NCBI GenBank assembly: GCA_032719365.1
Contig: CM064870.1
Location: forward strand, 20,340,738-20,404,737
Source: Prinsepia uniflora
Lineage: Eukaryota > Streptophyta > Magnoliopsida > Rosales > Rosaceae
Direction of reading: 5' to 3'
Length of the DNA: 64,000 nucleotides
Shown here in pieces: positions 1 through 10,796 of this stretch; within the stretch, counting starts at the first letter, position 1; each line of letters opens with the position of its first letter. The notes beneath the pieces are model-generated. The model searched no databases. It saw nothing but the letters and a program-made list of their open reading frames with translations, and was not told the DNA's origin. The translations under genes and the position numbers were made by a program.

Positions 1-1528
1 GCACCTACTCCGCAGCCCAGCTACCGCCTGGCCCACCTGCATTCCTCTGAAGCCCAGCCACCCACCAGCTGCACAACCCACTCCAACCTACTCCCTTTTG
101 TGCAGTTTTTCTGCAATTTCCAGCATAATCCCATGCCTAAAATAATCATTCATCATCATTTTTCATCATTTATTTTTGTAGTATTTTTATATTTTATTTT
201 GTATTTTATTTTTAGTTCTTTTTGGCCTCCCTCTATAAATAGGGAGGCAAATTCATTTGAAAAGGGTCCCCATTTTTCCCATTTTTTTTCCTCTCTTTAG
301 TTTAAGTTCTCTTATTTTCTCTCTAGTTTCTCTTCTATTAGTTCATCTTCTTTATTTTTGGGGACCAATTTAGCTTCTTTTAAATTATTTATTTAATTAG
401 CTTCCTTTTAATTCTTGTTCTTAAATTATGTTATTTTTATATTAATTCTTAATTTCATTTCTTCTTTACTTTGTTCTTGTGATTTTTCTTTGAGATCTCT
501 TAAATACATTTTTATGCTTTCCTTAAGAAATACCTAGGCCAAGTATTTCCGAAATAATTCTAGAATTTAAGTCCGTATTTTTATGTTTTATCCTCCATCT
601 TCATAATGTTCTTGCCGCTGTTCGGTGTTCCTTATGAATAACATTCCATTGTTTCCATCTACTTTCGGAATCACAAGCTGTTCTTGGGTTCCGAAAGTGT
701 AACTTTTCTCCATTTACTTATATTCTTGTTATTGTTTTGGTTTCACTTATAATTCAATATATGTGTTGGTATTTTCTTTCTAACATTTGTAAATGTGAAT
801 ACAATCTCCATGTGTTTTACTTTTTGAATTTCATATATTTCATATGTTTTAGTGCTTAACCTTCAATTTAACACTAAATGTTTATGACCGCTGTTCGGTG
901 CACTTAGAATAAGATTGAAGAGATTTAGATGTTTGACACACATTGAAATCACAAACTTAAGGTGAATCGTATTATAAGTATTTATGACCGCTGTTCGGTG
1001 CATTTGTAATATTGAAAAACGCATGCATGTATTTGAGATGATTAAGGTAGGATTTCGTGATTGGTTCAATATGAGCATGATGTTAGAGTGTTGGTAAAAA
1101 TATGTGTTTGAAGAAAGTTCACTTGCACAAAAGTTAAAGTAGAAGTAGAATTAAGTTCTTAATTATTTTTACTTATTTACTTTATTATATGATTACAATC
1201 TTTCAAACCCCCCATTTAATTCTTTATTATTTTATTCTCTTATTCTTTTATTCTTTATTTCATTAATTCATTAATTCTTTTATTCTTTAATTCATTTATT
1301 CTTTAATTCTTTATTATTTAATTATTTAATTATTTAATTATTTAATTCTTTAATTCATTATTCTTTGATTATTCATTATTCTTTCTCACTAACATATTAT
1401 TAATGTTCCCTAATTTCCCTGGTTAAGAACGATCACTATTTACCAATACTACAATTACACAAAAAGGGTTTAAATTGCATAACACCCGAATTACGTGTTT
1501 AATTTAATGCGTAGTTTGGGCGTTATCA
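1..1528 (+). repeat. LTR of a non-autonomous tRNA-Asp-primed LTR retrotransposon, left end cut by the window
   Basis: The sequence ends in CA at 1528, followed by a short spacer and a primer-binding site for tRNA-Asp, so this is the 5' LTR and its left end lies outside the window. A TATA box sits at 234-240. A 13-base motif, CCGCTGTTCGGTG, occurs three times (about 615-627, 888-900 and 988-1000); the last two copies lie in a repeat with a 100-bp period. From about 1240 to 1380 there is AT-rich simple sequence of TTTATT and TTAATT units. The strand is that of the element. The tRNA-Asp site is typical of the Tat/Athila branch of Ty3/gypsy and its non-coding derivatives; that placement is inference. 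Confidence 0.72.
234..240 (+). promoter_or_regulatory. TATA box of the LTR promoter
   Basis: The bases TATAAAT lie in a cytosine-rich context (cctccctctataaatagg), which is typical of a strong plant LTR promoter. Transcription would be expected to start about 25-35 bases downstream, near 265. This would mark the U3/R border of the LTR that ends at 1528. Confidence 0.6.
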
Positions 1529-1533
1529 ATTTT

Positions 1534-1551
1534 TGGCGTCGTTGCCGGGGA
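1534..1551 (+). other. Primer-binding site complementary to tRNA-Asp
   Basis: Eighteen bases, TGGCGTCGTTGCCGGGGA, are complementary to the 3' end of plant tRNA-Asp with one mismatch (T for C at position 6). They lie five bases after the LTR end. This fixes the orientation of the element (+) and where its LTR stops. Confidence 0.85.
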
Positions 1552-4430
1552 AATTGAAAATCATTTTTAATATGTTGGTGTATGTATATAATTTGTGCAT
1601 ATTATACTTGTTTATATTTATTTTACTTTATTTTGGTTCATATTTTATTTATACGTAACTTTTAGTTACTTGATTATAATTCTTATACTTGTTTATATTT
1701 TATCCATCTTATTTTTATTCTTATTATTTGTTTATTTTTATTTTTATATTTGTACATATTATACTTGTTCTTATTGTTTATCTTTATGCATGTTCATATT
1801 ATACTAGTATATTACTTTTATACTTGTTCATAACTTTTTATTTTTATGTTTGTTTATAATTCTTATACATGTCATATTTTGTTTGTTCATACTTGTACAT
1901 AATGTTCATTCTTTTTAATTGTTCATAAGTGCATTTTGTACATGTTCACTTTTCCTTATTTTTTTTACGTTTATTTATTTTTATTTGTTTTTGTAATTAA
2001 AAAAAAAACTTAAAATTCGTAAAAAAAAAATCAATTATTTAATTATTAAATTCCGAAAAAAAAATTAAATAAATTTTTTTATATATACATATTTACTTTC
2101 CAACTTTTTTTAGTTTTAGCTAGGGCTGGGCACATGGAACCAAAATACCGAAACCGTACCGTTTCAGATCAAACCATACCGAAAAAAAACCGAATAGTAA
2201 AACCGTTGTATGATTGGTACGGTACCGAAACCGTACCGATATAATTCGGTACGGTTTCGGTATCGATATTTTAAAAAACCGTCCCGTACCGATACCGTAC
2301 CGAATTAGAATATTTTTTTTAATAATTAAATTTATTTCTTATTGGTTTATTAGGCCTTCTTCAAGAGTTGATATGATCATACATGTCTTAATTTAGCTTC
2401 TAAGAGTTGATATCTTCAACTTAGTGCAACTTTTTCAATACATATTTGAAAACTTAAGTCCTTCATAAATGTAGTTTTGTTTTTTCTTTAGTCTTTTCCT
2501 TGCTTTATAATCACAAACAAAATTTTGGCTCAAAACCGAAACCATACCGAAACCGTACCGAACTTAATTGGTACGGTACGATCTGGTTTCACTTTCAAAA
2601 TATTGAATACCGAACCGTACCGTACCGATTAAAATTAAATGGTATGGTTCTGGTATCGATCAATTTTGTACCATACCGAACCGTGCCCACCCCTAGTTTT
2701 AGCTTCATGTTAGTGTTAGTACATACTTGTTTGTTTATACTAGTTCCTAAGTTGTATATTACTTGTTTATTTTATTTTATTTTATTTTATTTGTGGATGT
2801 ATTTATTTAAGTTGTATATTTTTTGTGGATATATTTATACTTCTTTGTCTTTTTAATTCATAAATTGTTCATACTTGTGAATAAATTGTCATGTTATATT
2901 TGTAACTTGTGCATAAAAACGTACTTGTAAATAATTCGTGCATTCATGCATTAGTCTTGGCTATATGTAGATCACTTGTGTTTCAAAGTTTAGATTTTGA
3001 TCTTTAATCGGTGAAGACTCTTTTGTTAACTCTCACCTACGGTGATTGTTAACACTTGAGTTATCTTAATTCTTCTGGAGTAAGAAATTTTCGAGGGTGA
3101 TGTCTAGGACAAGAGACGGTACTCATAACGGGTTTTGGGTATAAGAAAGGGACATCAATGGAGTTTAAGCTCCGGGATGTCTCGAAATTAGCCATGTCTC
3201 TTGTGTTTATTCTTTCTAACCTGGTCACCTTTGAACGTGCCCAAACAGTTGAATTAATCCAAGATATTTACTTGGGCCGCACGGACGTATAAGTCTCCAT
3301 CTAAACCTTGAAGTTATGTGAACTATATATATCTTTGACTTCCCCCAACATGTAAATATTGTTTATATCTTAACTTACATTATTTGTCATGACAAATTTT
3401 ATTTGCATTTTTAGTTTAACTAACTTACATCCTTCATTTAACTTGCATCCTTAACTTAAATTTGCATTACTAACTAACGTGCATCTCTGTCTAGGCTGGA
3501 TGGACGTTAAACTTCAAACGCTTGTTGGGAGGCAACCCAATGTATTCCCGGGATGTGAAAGAGTCATCAACGCAGATTTGCTATCTTTCACCCTTCACTC
3601 TCTTTATTTTGTTTACTTAATGTTTTTCTTATTTCATTTTCGTAAATCACTTTCCTTACTCCAATTCTATGTTCAATTACTTCTTATTTTCCTACATTAA
3701 GGAAAATGTAGAATTTAAGTGTGGGGAAGTGGTTTACAATTTTAATTGTGCAATAAAATTGTTTAAAAAAATTATAAAAAAAAATAATTAATTATTCAAA
3801 AATAAATATTTTTTTTTGTTTATTACTTTCTTGAGTCTTTTTTTTTGTTACTTAATGTTTTTACGAGTATTAAATTGTCTTTTAACTTGTCAATGATATA
3901 AATGAACGGAAATGAATATGTTATGACTATAAAAATGATCACTATAACTTGAATTTGTTTATTAATATTTTGTGATTAAATGTTTTAACTTGTAGATAAT
4001 GCATGTAAATTGGTACATAAACGAGTATGTTAAGATAAGTATGAATCATTTGAACCTTATGTGAGCTTTAGAACCTTATATACATCTTTGATGAGTGATT
4101 CATAAGTTCTTTGTTTAAATTGATATACATGTCTCATAACTGCTTGCAATAGATTTTAATGAACTCTAGAGTACTAGAACTTATTCTATGTGATTTTCAA
4201 AGCTTTTAAGTCAATAAACTTTCTGATTTTGGAAATGATTAAGGCATTAGGGTTAACACCACTAATTCAAACATCCATGTTCCCTATTTTGTGCGCACAA
4301 GTTGCGACCCCCTTAGTTTTAACCCCTTTGAGCCTACATTAACCCCAAAGAAAAACAAACTGAGTTAATGAATCTAAGATATATGGACATTATTAAGGGT
4401 CAATGTCCCCGACAAAGCAAATTTTTTTTG
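1552..4430 (+). mobile_element. Non-coding internal region of the tRNA-Asp-primed LTR element, 3' part degraded
   Basis: No gag or pol is recognisable in any frame; the sequence is AT-rich and full of stops. Two segments look like blocks I associate with the 3' non-coding region of Tat/Athila-type plant elements: a short palindrome around TTGGGAGGCAACCCAA near 3524-3540, and GAATTTAAGTGTGGGGAAG near 3711-3729. A stretch reading CCCTTTGAGCCTA near 4325 belongs to the same style. The element is probably a large non-autonomous derivative mobilised by a relative. I could not place a 3' LTR, so the right border is approximate. It carries the hAT MITE at 2121-2695. Confidence 0.55.
2121..2695. mobile_element. 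hAT-superfamily MITE, 575 bp
   Basis: Terminal inverted repeats are TAGGGCTGGGCAC on the left and its near-complement on the right (rightmost bases gtgcccacccta-type). They are flanked by a perfect 8-bp target-site duplication, GTTTTAGC, at 2113-2120 and 2696-2703. Eight-base duplications and TAGGG-type ends define hAT elements. No transposase is encoded, so it is non-autonomous. The body consists of degenerate repeats of ACCGTACCG and its complement, giving extensive self-complementarity. It is inserted in the internal region of the surrounding LTR element. Confidence 0.9.
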
Positions 4431-6200
4431 GATAAAATAGACAACATAAATAAATATGAAATCTATTTTATTCAGTTTAATCTTACAAGTGCAAAAATCG
4501 TGAAGATAGTATACTAAATAAATAAAGGTCGAATTCCACAAGAACTTTTCTTAACATTTATCCATATTATTTCTTAGATTAATTAAATTTACTCAGAAGC
4601 TTATTATCAATAAAATAGATAAGGCATTAAGTGTTAATTGAATTTAATGACACTAAACTACCCCGAGAAAAGTGATGTTTAATCTTAGGTTGTCATGAGT
4701 TTATACTACAAATAGGGGTCCACGCTCTAAACATGATGCTATGAATCACAAGATGATATCATGGTCCGTCAAACGATTAAATCTATATTTATAAGAAAAC
4801 AAGTTAGCAAGGCTTATAGGCATAAATTAAGTTCATGAAGCAAATTAATACATCTTTTTTAACATGCATAATAATCATTATCAAGTGTCAAAAATCTAAC
4901 TAACGAACTAACATGACTAGGGTTTCAAGAAGCCCTAATCTAAAAAGAAATTACAAAATAAAAGAAATTATAGAATAAAAGACAAATGTATTTTGTTTTG
5001 TATTATTTAATATATTTCGAATCTCTCTCTCTCTCCAACTCTTCCACCCCTTTACATAAACCATAGTATCTCTATTTATTGGAGAATTATTAATCCTCAT
5101 ACAAATAGAAGTTTACAAAAAATTCTGCAAGGAAAAAGTTTCCTAAACATTTATGAAATCTAATTAAAAATCTTTCCTACAAGTAAAAAGAGTAAAAATA
5201 ATAATGTAAAAGTAAATAGGATTGAAATCTTTTATACAATATGGAGAGCAAATGGGAATGCAACTTGGAAAATCCACAAAATGTGCCTACATCCCACAAG
5301 ATTGTTGTAGTAGCTTTATATGAGTAGAATTCGATAGGCGCTAATTGAATAAGATAGGGAAATTCGGTGGTCAACAGCTAGCCAACGAAAGTCAGAGGCA
5401 TTAAGGCTGCTGGCGTTGATTTCGGTGTAAGCCGGCAGAAGCCGTCTCTAAGAATTCATTGTGTGCCCGAAGAAGGTGGGCGGCTGATTCAGTGAGCGTG
5501 CGCCAATTAGGGTTTGGGATGGATTCACTAGCATTCTACTGAATTCCTTTTTGGTGGTCTCTCATGTATCTTCCATAATTTTTTTAATATAACTCCGATT
5601 TAGGCAATTTTTTTCACTCAAATTCTCATAATTTCAAACTCTATCTAATTTTACACACTTATTACAAAATAGATTATTTTTTTCCAATTGCATAGAACGG
5701 AAATATTAACAAAATATGAATAAAAAGGTACTTAATTATGGATAAAATATGTATAAATTATTAATTAACGACGCCCACTTAACATTTTTCGAACGACATC
5801 CACCTAACATTTATATCGAAAAAACTGTTGAGTGGGTCAACTAGACTGTTATAGGTTCTTAATGAACGAATAATTAGAATAGGATGCAAAATGTGACATT
5901 GATAAGAGTTTAGAGTGCATTTAAATAAATAAAAATATTTTTTTATGTATATTAAATATGAATGTGAAATTACTTTTATAATTTGTGAATTTTTTTTTAT
6001 AATTTATCATATTACTTATTTCTGTAATAAAATTAGAGTAAATTTATTATTTATTTATTCTCCCTAAGAACACGAGTTCATTTAACAAATTTATGTGATG
6101 TAAATTGTAATAGTCGCATAGTAGAGTTTTTGTTTTTTTAATTTACATAATTTTGAAAGCTACCAATAAAAAAAAAGTGCGATAATAAGCTTAAGAACAA
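4431..6200. other. Unassigned AT-rich sequence, no gene recognised
   Basis: This stretch holds no ORF I can link to a protein family. A phrase near 4527 (ggtcgaattccacaagaac) resembles text seen in degraded tRNA-Asp-type LTR elements, so 4431-5000 may be an older fragment of that class. A (CT)n run lies at about 5024-5036. A GC-richer island at about 5380-5520 has codon-like composition but no supported reading frame. From 5560 to 6200 the sequence is very AT-rich and probably forms the distal upstream region of the gene at 6442. Confidence 0.4.
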
Positions 6201-6441
6201 CAAAGCCATTTTCACTCTAGACCAGGAAAATTAGATAAAATAGTGTCCGCACCCTTCTCTTCCTCTTATCGACTAGTTTCCTCAAATCGCTTTCACAGTG
6301 CCACTTGTCCACCCTCCTCACCTTATGCTTCACCCTATCTTCCTTCTCCTTAAACTCTCTCTTAACTATACACCTTTCTTCCTTCTCACAAAATTTCATT
6401 CTCTCCATAACCTCATACGCCTTTAAGCTCATACACAAAAA
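6201..6441 (+). promoter_or_regulatory. Promoter-proximal region and 5' leader of the membrane-protein gene
   Basis: About 200 bases upstream of the start codon become rich in C and T (cttctcttcctcttatcg and similar), as plant 5' leaders often are. A weak TATA-like string, GATAAAATA, lies at about 6234-6242 and is the only candidate I see. The start context AAAAATGTC is purine-rich, which suits a plant initiation codon. Confidence 0.4.
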
Positions 6442-7212
6442 ATGTCAGGTGGGGTTGGCCCTTGCAGTGACATTAGCCTCCCCAAAGAACAAGAACATGA
6501 ATTCAAAGAATACCATGATCCAAAATCCTCAAGACTCCACCCAAAGTCGCCGACTTCACACGCCAGCGCCACCACCACCCAACGGAGGCCCGGCTTATTC
6601 TCATTCCACCAACTCAACGCCCTCGCCGTCATTGTCGTCCTCTCCGCCAGCGGCATGGTAAGCCCCCAAGACTTTGCCTTCGTTCTCTTCTCCGCCGTCT
6701 ACATACACTTCATCTCGAAAGTAACTTTCCCCGTCCTCAATTTTTCTGAAGTCCCCACCGTGTTCAGCCCCCAGAACAAGATTCTCCGCCTCTACGTTCT
6801 GGTAGGGGCCATCCTCGGACTCCTGCTCCCAATCGCTTACATCTTCGAGGGTATTTTCGAGGGCGACAAAGAAGGCATCAGCGCGGCTTCCCCGCATCTT
6901 TTTCTTCTTGCTAGTCAGATATTCATGGAAGGGATGGCTTCTGGTGACAGATTTTCGACACCGATACGAGTTTTCGTGCCTGTTTTCTACAATTCAAGAA
7001 GGATTTTCACCATTGTGGAGTGGCTTAAAAGTGAATTTTCAAAAGAGTATGAAGGGTATGGTGGATCTGCAAAAAGATTGTATCTTGGGAGAGGGCTTGC
7101 CATTGCTAATATGGGTTTTTGGTGCTTTAACCTTTTCGGCTTTTTGTTGCCCGTCTATCTCCCTAGAGCTTTCAAGAAGTATTTTTCTGCCCATAAACTC
7201 AAAGAATATTGA
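6442..7212 (+). CDS. Plant-specific multi-pass membrane protein, DUF7733 type, 256 aa
   Basis: A single uninterrupted exon encodes 256 residues. The N-terminal 50 residues are polar and low-complexity, starting MSGGVGPCSDISLPKEQ. Hydrophobic segments follow at about residues 57-71, 77-97, 115-136, 150-165 and 217-242, so I expect four or five membrane spans. Conserved-looking blocks are SASGMVSPQDFAFV, YIFEGIFEGDKEG, VFVPVFYNSRRIFTIVEWL and FNLFGFLLPVYLPRAFKKY. I recognise the whole as the intronless plant family annotated as DUF7733; no biochemical function is known to me. The start is the first ATG after a CT-rich leader and gives the usual family N-terminus. Possible polyadenylation signals (AATAAATGAATAA region) lie at 7276-7290. 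The gene is intact and converges on the SKP1-like gene, with about 840 bp between stop codons. Confidence 0.85.
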   Translation: MSGGVGPCSDISLPKEQEHEFKEYHDPKSSRLHPKSPTSHASATTTQRRPGLFSFHQLNALAVIVVLSASGMVSPQDFAFVLFSAVYIHFISKVTFPVLNFSEVPTVFSPQNKILRLYVLVGAILGLLLPIAYIFEGIFEGDKEGISAASPHLFLLASQIFMEGMASGDRFSTPIRVFVPVFYNSRRIFTIVEWLKSEFSKEYEGYGGSAKRLYLGRGLAIANMGFWCFNLFGFLLPVYLPRAFKKYFSAHKLKEY

Positions 7213-8051
7213 AGTTCAATGTACTCAATGCCATACTTTGTTTTTTCTCCTTTTGTTTTATTCATGTAAAAGAAAAATAAATGAATAATTCATCTTCATA
7301 GATCATAGATAATCCTTTAGCTTTATGATATGTTACTAAGTAGTAATCGAAATTAAAACTCATATCTACAAAGCCTTTTTAAATTAACAATTTCCTTTTC
7401 AGTAAAATTTCATTACATCGACTCCAGTACATTACAAATTTTGGCAAGACTTTCAAAAGCCAAATGGGGCCCTATAAGAAATGAAAATGAAGAAAAACGG
7501 TACATTTTTGTAAGTTCATTCAGCATTATTTTTTCCACTTTCAAGAAAGTATAGGAGACGGCCAGCAAATGAATAATGGCTAGTAGAGGAAAAACGTTGG
7601 AAAAATTGATGCTCTCCTCTGTAAACAACCAGGGAGAGAAAATAAGCTCTCAGGACATTTTTACTCGGATAAAAAAAAGGACATTTTTACGAAACTACGC
7701 ACTCTCCTCCTATTTGTAGCCTCTGAGTTCCTTTTTGCTTTCAAAAAATTCTCTCTTTCCTTTCTTCAACGTGGAAGAAGATGCTCACAGAACGAAAATT
7801 GCGTTTGGTGATGAAAAAAAAAATATATTATACTCACAAGCCGTCAACACCAAAATCGTTGCTCCCTCGCTCTTCTGAAGTTTCTGCAGCAGCAAACCCC
7901 GCGGCTAGCATTTTTTCCCATCATTCAAGCTGCCTGGAAATTTTAATCGAGTAAAATTCCACCGACGAATCATTATCTCCTGTCCAAGCCTGCACATATC
8001 ACCCGGTAACTCTGTCAGTCTAACTAAATCTGCACTCAACCTTGTCTCCTT
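7213..8051. other. Spacer between two convergent genes, containing both 3' ends
   Basis: The first 100 bases are the likely 3' untranslated region of the + strand gene, with AATAAA-like strings near 7276. The right part is the likely 3' untranslated region of the - strand SKP1-like gene. Short ORFs here (for example 71 codons on the - strand at 7413-7628) have no recognisable family and I do not call them. The 300 bases next to the SKP1-like stop contain several possible 3' splice acceptors on the - strand, which matters for the uncertain end of that protein. Confidence 0.5.
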
Positions 8052-10796
8052 TTAAGTGTATCGTTCTCTCAAAATGATATTAAGAGGATGCATACTTGTA
8101 TATCTGTTGGCAGAGCCATTGCCGTTTATGTTTATTGGTGCAAGCCTGCTCTCTTGCCCCAAAGACAAAATTTCCTGCATTCTTTCTGGCCAATCTGAAT
8201 TTAATCTTCGTGCAAAATCTTCCACTTCCCTATGTAAAGTAATATTAGACATCAAAACAAGCAATCTGCAATAATCATCAAATATGTATAGACTGAAGAG
8301 AGTAACCACAGATTAGGATGATATAAGGGGACAACAATAATTTTTCTGTACTTTAACACAAGGGTTGCATAATTCATATATCTTTCTTAAAGCCTTAGAA
8401 GTCCGATTACATTCTAATATGATTCATGAATAAAAAGTTTGATTCATCATTGACAAACCCTATCCGGACACTTCTGTTACCTGTCAAGCTCCTCCTTCAT
8501 GGCAGGATCTAAATCATCATCAATATCACCATCATCAAACTCAAGCTTTGGTGAAGAGGTGAGATCTGTAGAATCGTGCATTTTTGAAGAACTGGGAAAT
8601 GGCGAGTCAACGTGGTTCATGTCACCATCATGGAAATCAAAAGAAAGAGCATCCAAGTCCTAAAAATGTAGACACCATGAGAAATCATGACCAAGTGCTA
8701 ACAGATGCAGCAAAGAAAGGTGACTGCACATAAGCCAGGAGAGAAGTACCAACCTTACTGTGGCTTCCATTTAAACTGCCTGAAGAATCTTTTGGTTGAT
8801 CTTTTCTTCTCCGGTTTTTCTTTTTATTTTTATTGGTCTTGACCCCCTTTGAATCTGTAGAGTGCATCACATTATAGTAAGTTCTGAGAGCACAAACCAA
8901 TTAACAAGTTATTCCAGATACTTCTCTCCTATTTTAAGCCAGAGTAGAAAACAATCATGAATAATATGTGAATGTGGTGATTGAAGCACCTACAAAAACA
9001 GAAAATGGTCTGCTCCTTGTCCATAGAGTTAGAACAGAGATTGCGTCAAAACTCTTAACTAAGTAGCTACTCTTAAAAAATGTTCCATTATGAGCATACT
9101 TAACTAGGAACACCACAAACGATAATTATATGTACTATAGTATTAACTTGAGAACCATACATACCATAAAATTCATACAGCTAATGAAGAAATTGCGAAA
9201 AATTGAAAATCAATGTATAAAACTAAAAGCAGACAATTTACAACCATGATGAAGAAACAAGATTTCTGGATCATACCTCGATTGCTGCCGTTTATAAATG
9301 TCAAGAGATCATCAACTGAACGCTCATCAACTGAGTGCTCCTCCACAGCCTCAACATTCTGAAACGCATAAACAAACTTTTCTATCAAAGGCAAACATTT
9401 ATGTTCAGGTTTTACTGTTTCAAGCCTCCAACTACATAATAGCAATGGAACTATTTACACTAATAAATATTGCGAAATATATAATTACCACAAATATCGC
9501 ATTTAACAAATGGTAAAGGCTTCAAACTCTTCAAGTAAAAGTAAGCACCTTCAGTTTCTCTCTCTCTTTCAATTCTTTCCTCTTTCTAGCATATAACCGA
9601 TTAAGAAGCCGGATGCGTGGATCATCAGTTATGTTTCTCAGAGGTTCCAACTTCTCCTCCTGCTTTGAACGGATACATATACATGAAAAACATGAAATGA
9701 GGAAGATAAAAACCAATGAATTTTGATAGCTACAAACCTCTGTCAGGTCATCAGGTAAATGAAATGTCTCACGTATCTCCTCGGGTGTTTTTCCTTCAAT
9801 AATCCGAGCAAGTGCTCGGCTAGTGAGATCCACCAAAGGCTTCAATTGAAGACTGTCAGCAGCGGACGTCAACTCACATAACCTTTTTGTATCCATTCGA
9901 ATATATTTCTCATCATAGGTTTTGCGCTCCTACGCATGATAAGATAATGATACTATCAAATACATATAACTGTAAACCATTTAATTACTTCTGACTTCCC
10001 TATGTAGATGATGGTGATGAAGAGGAGAATATTAAAACCTCCCGTTTCCCATAGGGGAGTAGCTATATTTTCCCAATTTTTTTATTCTTTATTTTTAATT
10101 GTGTATCATTGATTGCTATTCGTGAAATAACATCATGTAAAAAAAATAAAAATAAACTACAAATGCCACATTTATATATCAGACCTTATTAGAGCGACCT
10201 GGTACTTGATGAAACCGACAGTAGTCAAGTATTAATCCCAAAATAGGGGGGTTAACCCGTTGAGGAAGTGATATAGCATAGTTTTTGGAAGATCCCATGC
10301 CTGTCTGCAGTATCTCTCGGCATATCATGGGACAAAACATGGCAACCTCTTCTTCTACTTGTTGGATTGAACCATCAGCAGTTTGTAACCAGATGTAAGA
10401 CTTCATCTAGTTCAACAAAACAAAAGAGAATTTCAGAAGGGAGTGGAAAGAGAAACACAAATATGCTACAGAATTTGAATATAGCTTGAACAAATATGCC
10501 ACCCACAGAAACCATAACATTAGGTGCGGCAGTCTTAACCCCAATCTTCATTAAATATCTACACTGCTGATTCACTACAATTAAACTACTAGAAGACCAA
10601 TAACCAGACAAGAAAAACCTTGTCATACTTCAGTAACAAAGGGTCCTTAAAGATAGGCTTCTAAAAAGATAAAATGAAATGCATGGAATTAATATCATGT
10701 CCAAGACTATATATTATAATTTTTAACACTTACAATTCCTCAGATAATGAAACAACGTACCTCAGGTTTGACTACTGCCATGGTGCCTTCCGACAT
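8052..10796 (-). CDS. ASK21: SKP1-like protein 21 (SCF ubiquitin-ligase adaptor with extended C-terminus), 8 coding exons
   Basis: Coding exons on the - strand are 10796-10761, 10406-10185, 9929-9738, 9659-9549, 9358-9277, 8854-8754, 8659-8481 and 8229-8052. Every junction is GT-AG and phases agree, giving 366 codons against about 350 for the Arabidopsis protein. Residues 13-80 form the SKP1 POZ fold (MKSYIWLQTADGSIQQVEEE). Residues 97-155 form the C-terminal SKP1 domain that binds F-box proteins, with ADSLQLKPLVDLTSRALAR and GKTPEEIRETFHLPDD. Beyond the SKP1 core come VDERSVDDLL, a basic stretch at about 220-233 (NKNKKKNRRRKDQ, possible nuclear signal), an acidic stretch (DDGDIDDDLDP) and REVEDFARRLN. 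These tails mark the ASK20/21 group. Its role would be to link F-box proteins to CUL1 in SCF ligases; the tail's function is unknown. The last 15 residues diverge from the Arabidopsis end, so the final exon may have another splice form. Confidence 0.9.

Noticed and set aside
100..300. 66-codon ORF in the first LTR
   Set aside because: It spans the TATA box of the LTR promoter and is low-complexity, so it is not a plausible gene.
5177..5374. 65-codon ORF on the - strand
   Set aside because: No recognisable family, AT-rich, no supported promoter or splice structure.
6305..6661. ORFs overlapping the membrane-protein gene in other frames
   Set aside because: They are shadows of the coding frame at 6442-7212, whose product belongs to a conserved plant family.
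7413..7628. 71-codon ORF between the convergent genes
   Set aside because: It falls in the shared 3' region and has no recognisable family.
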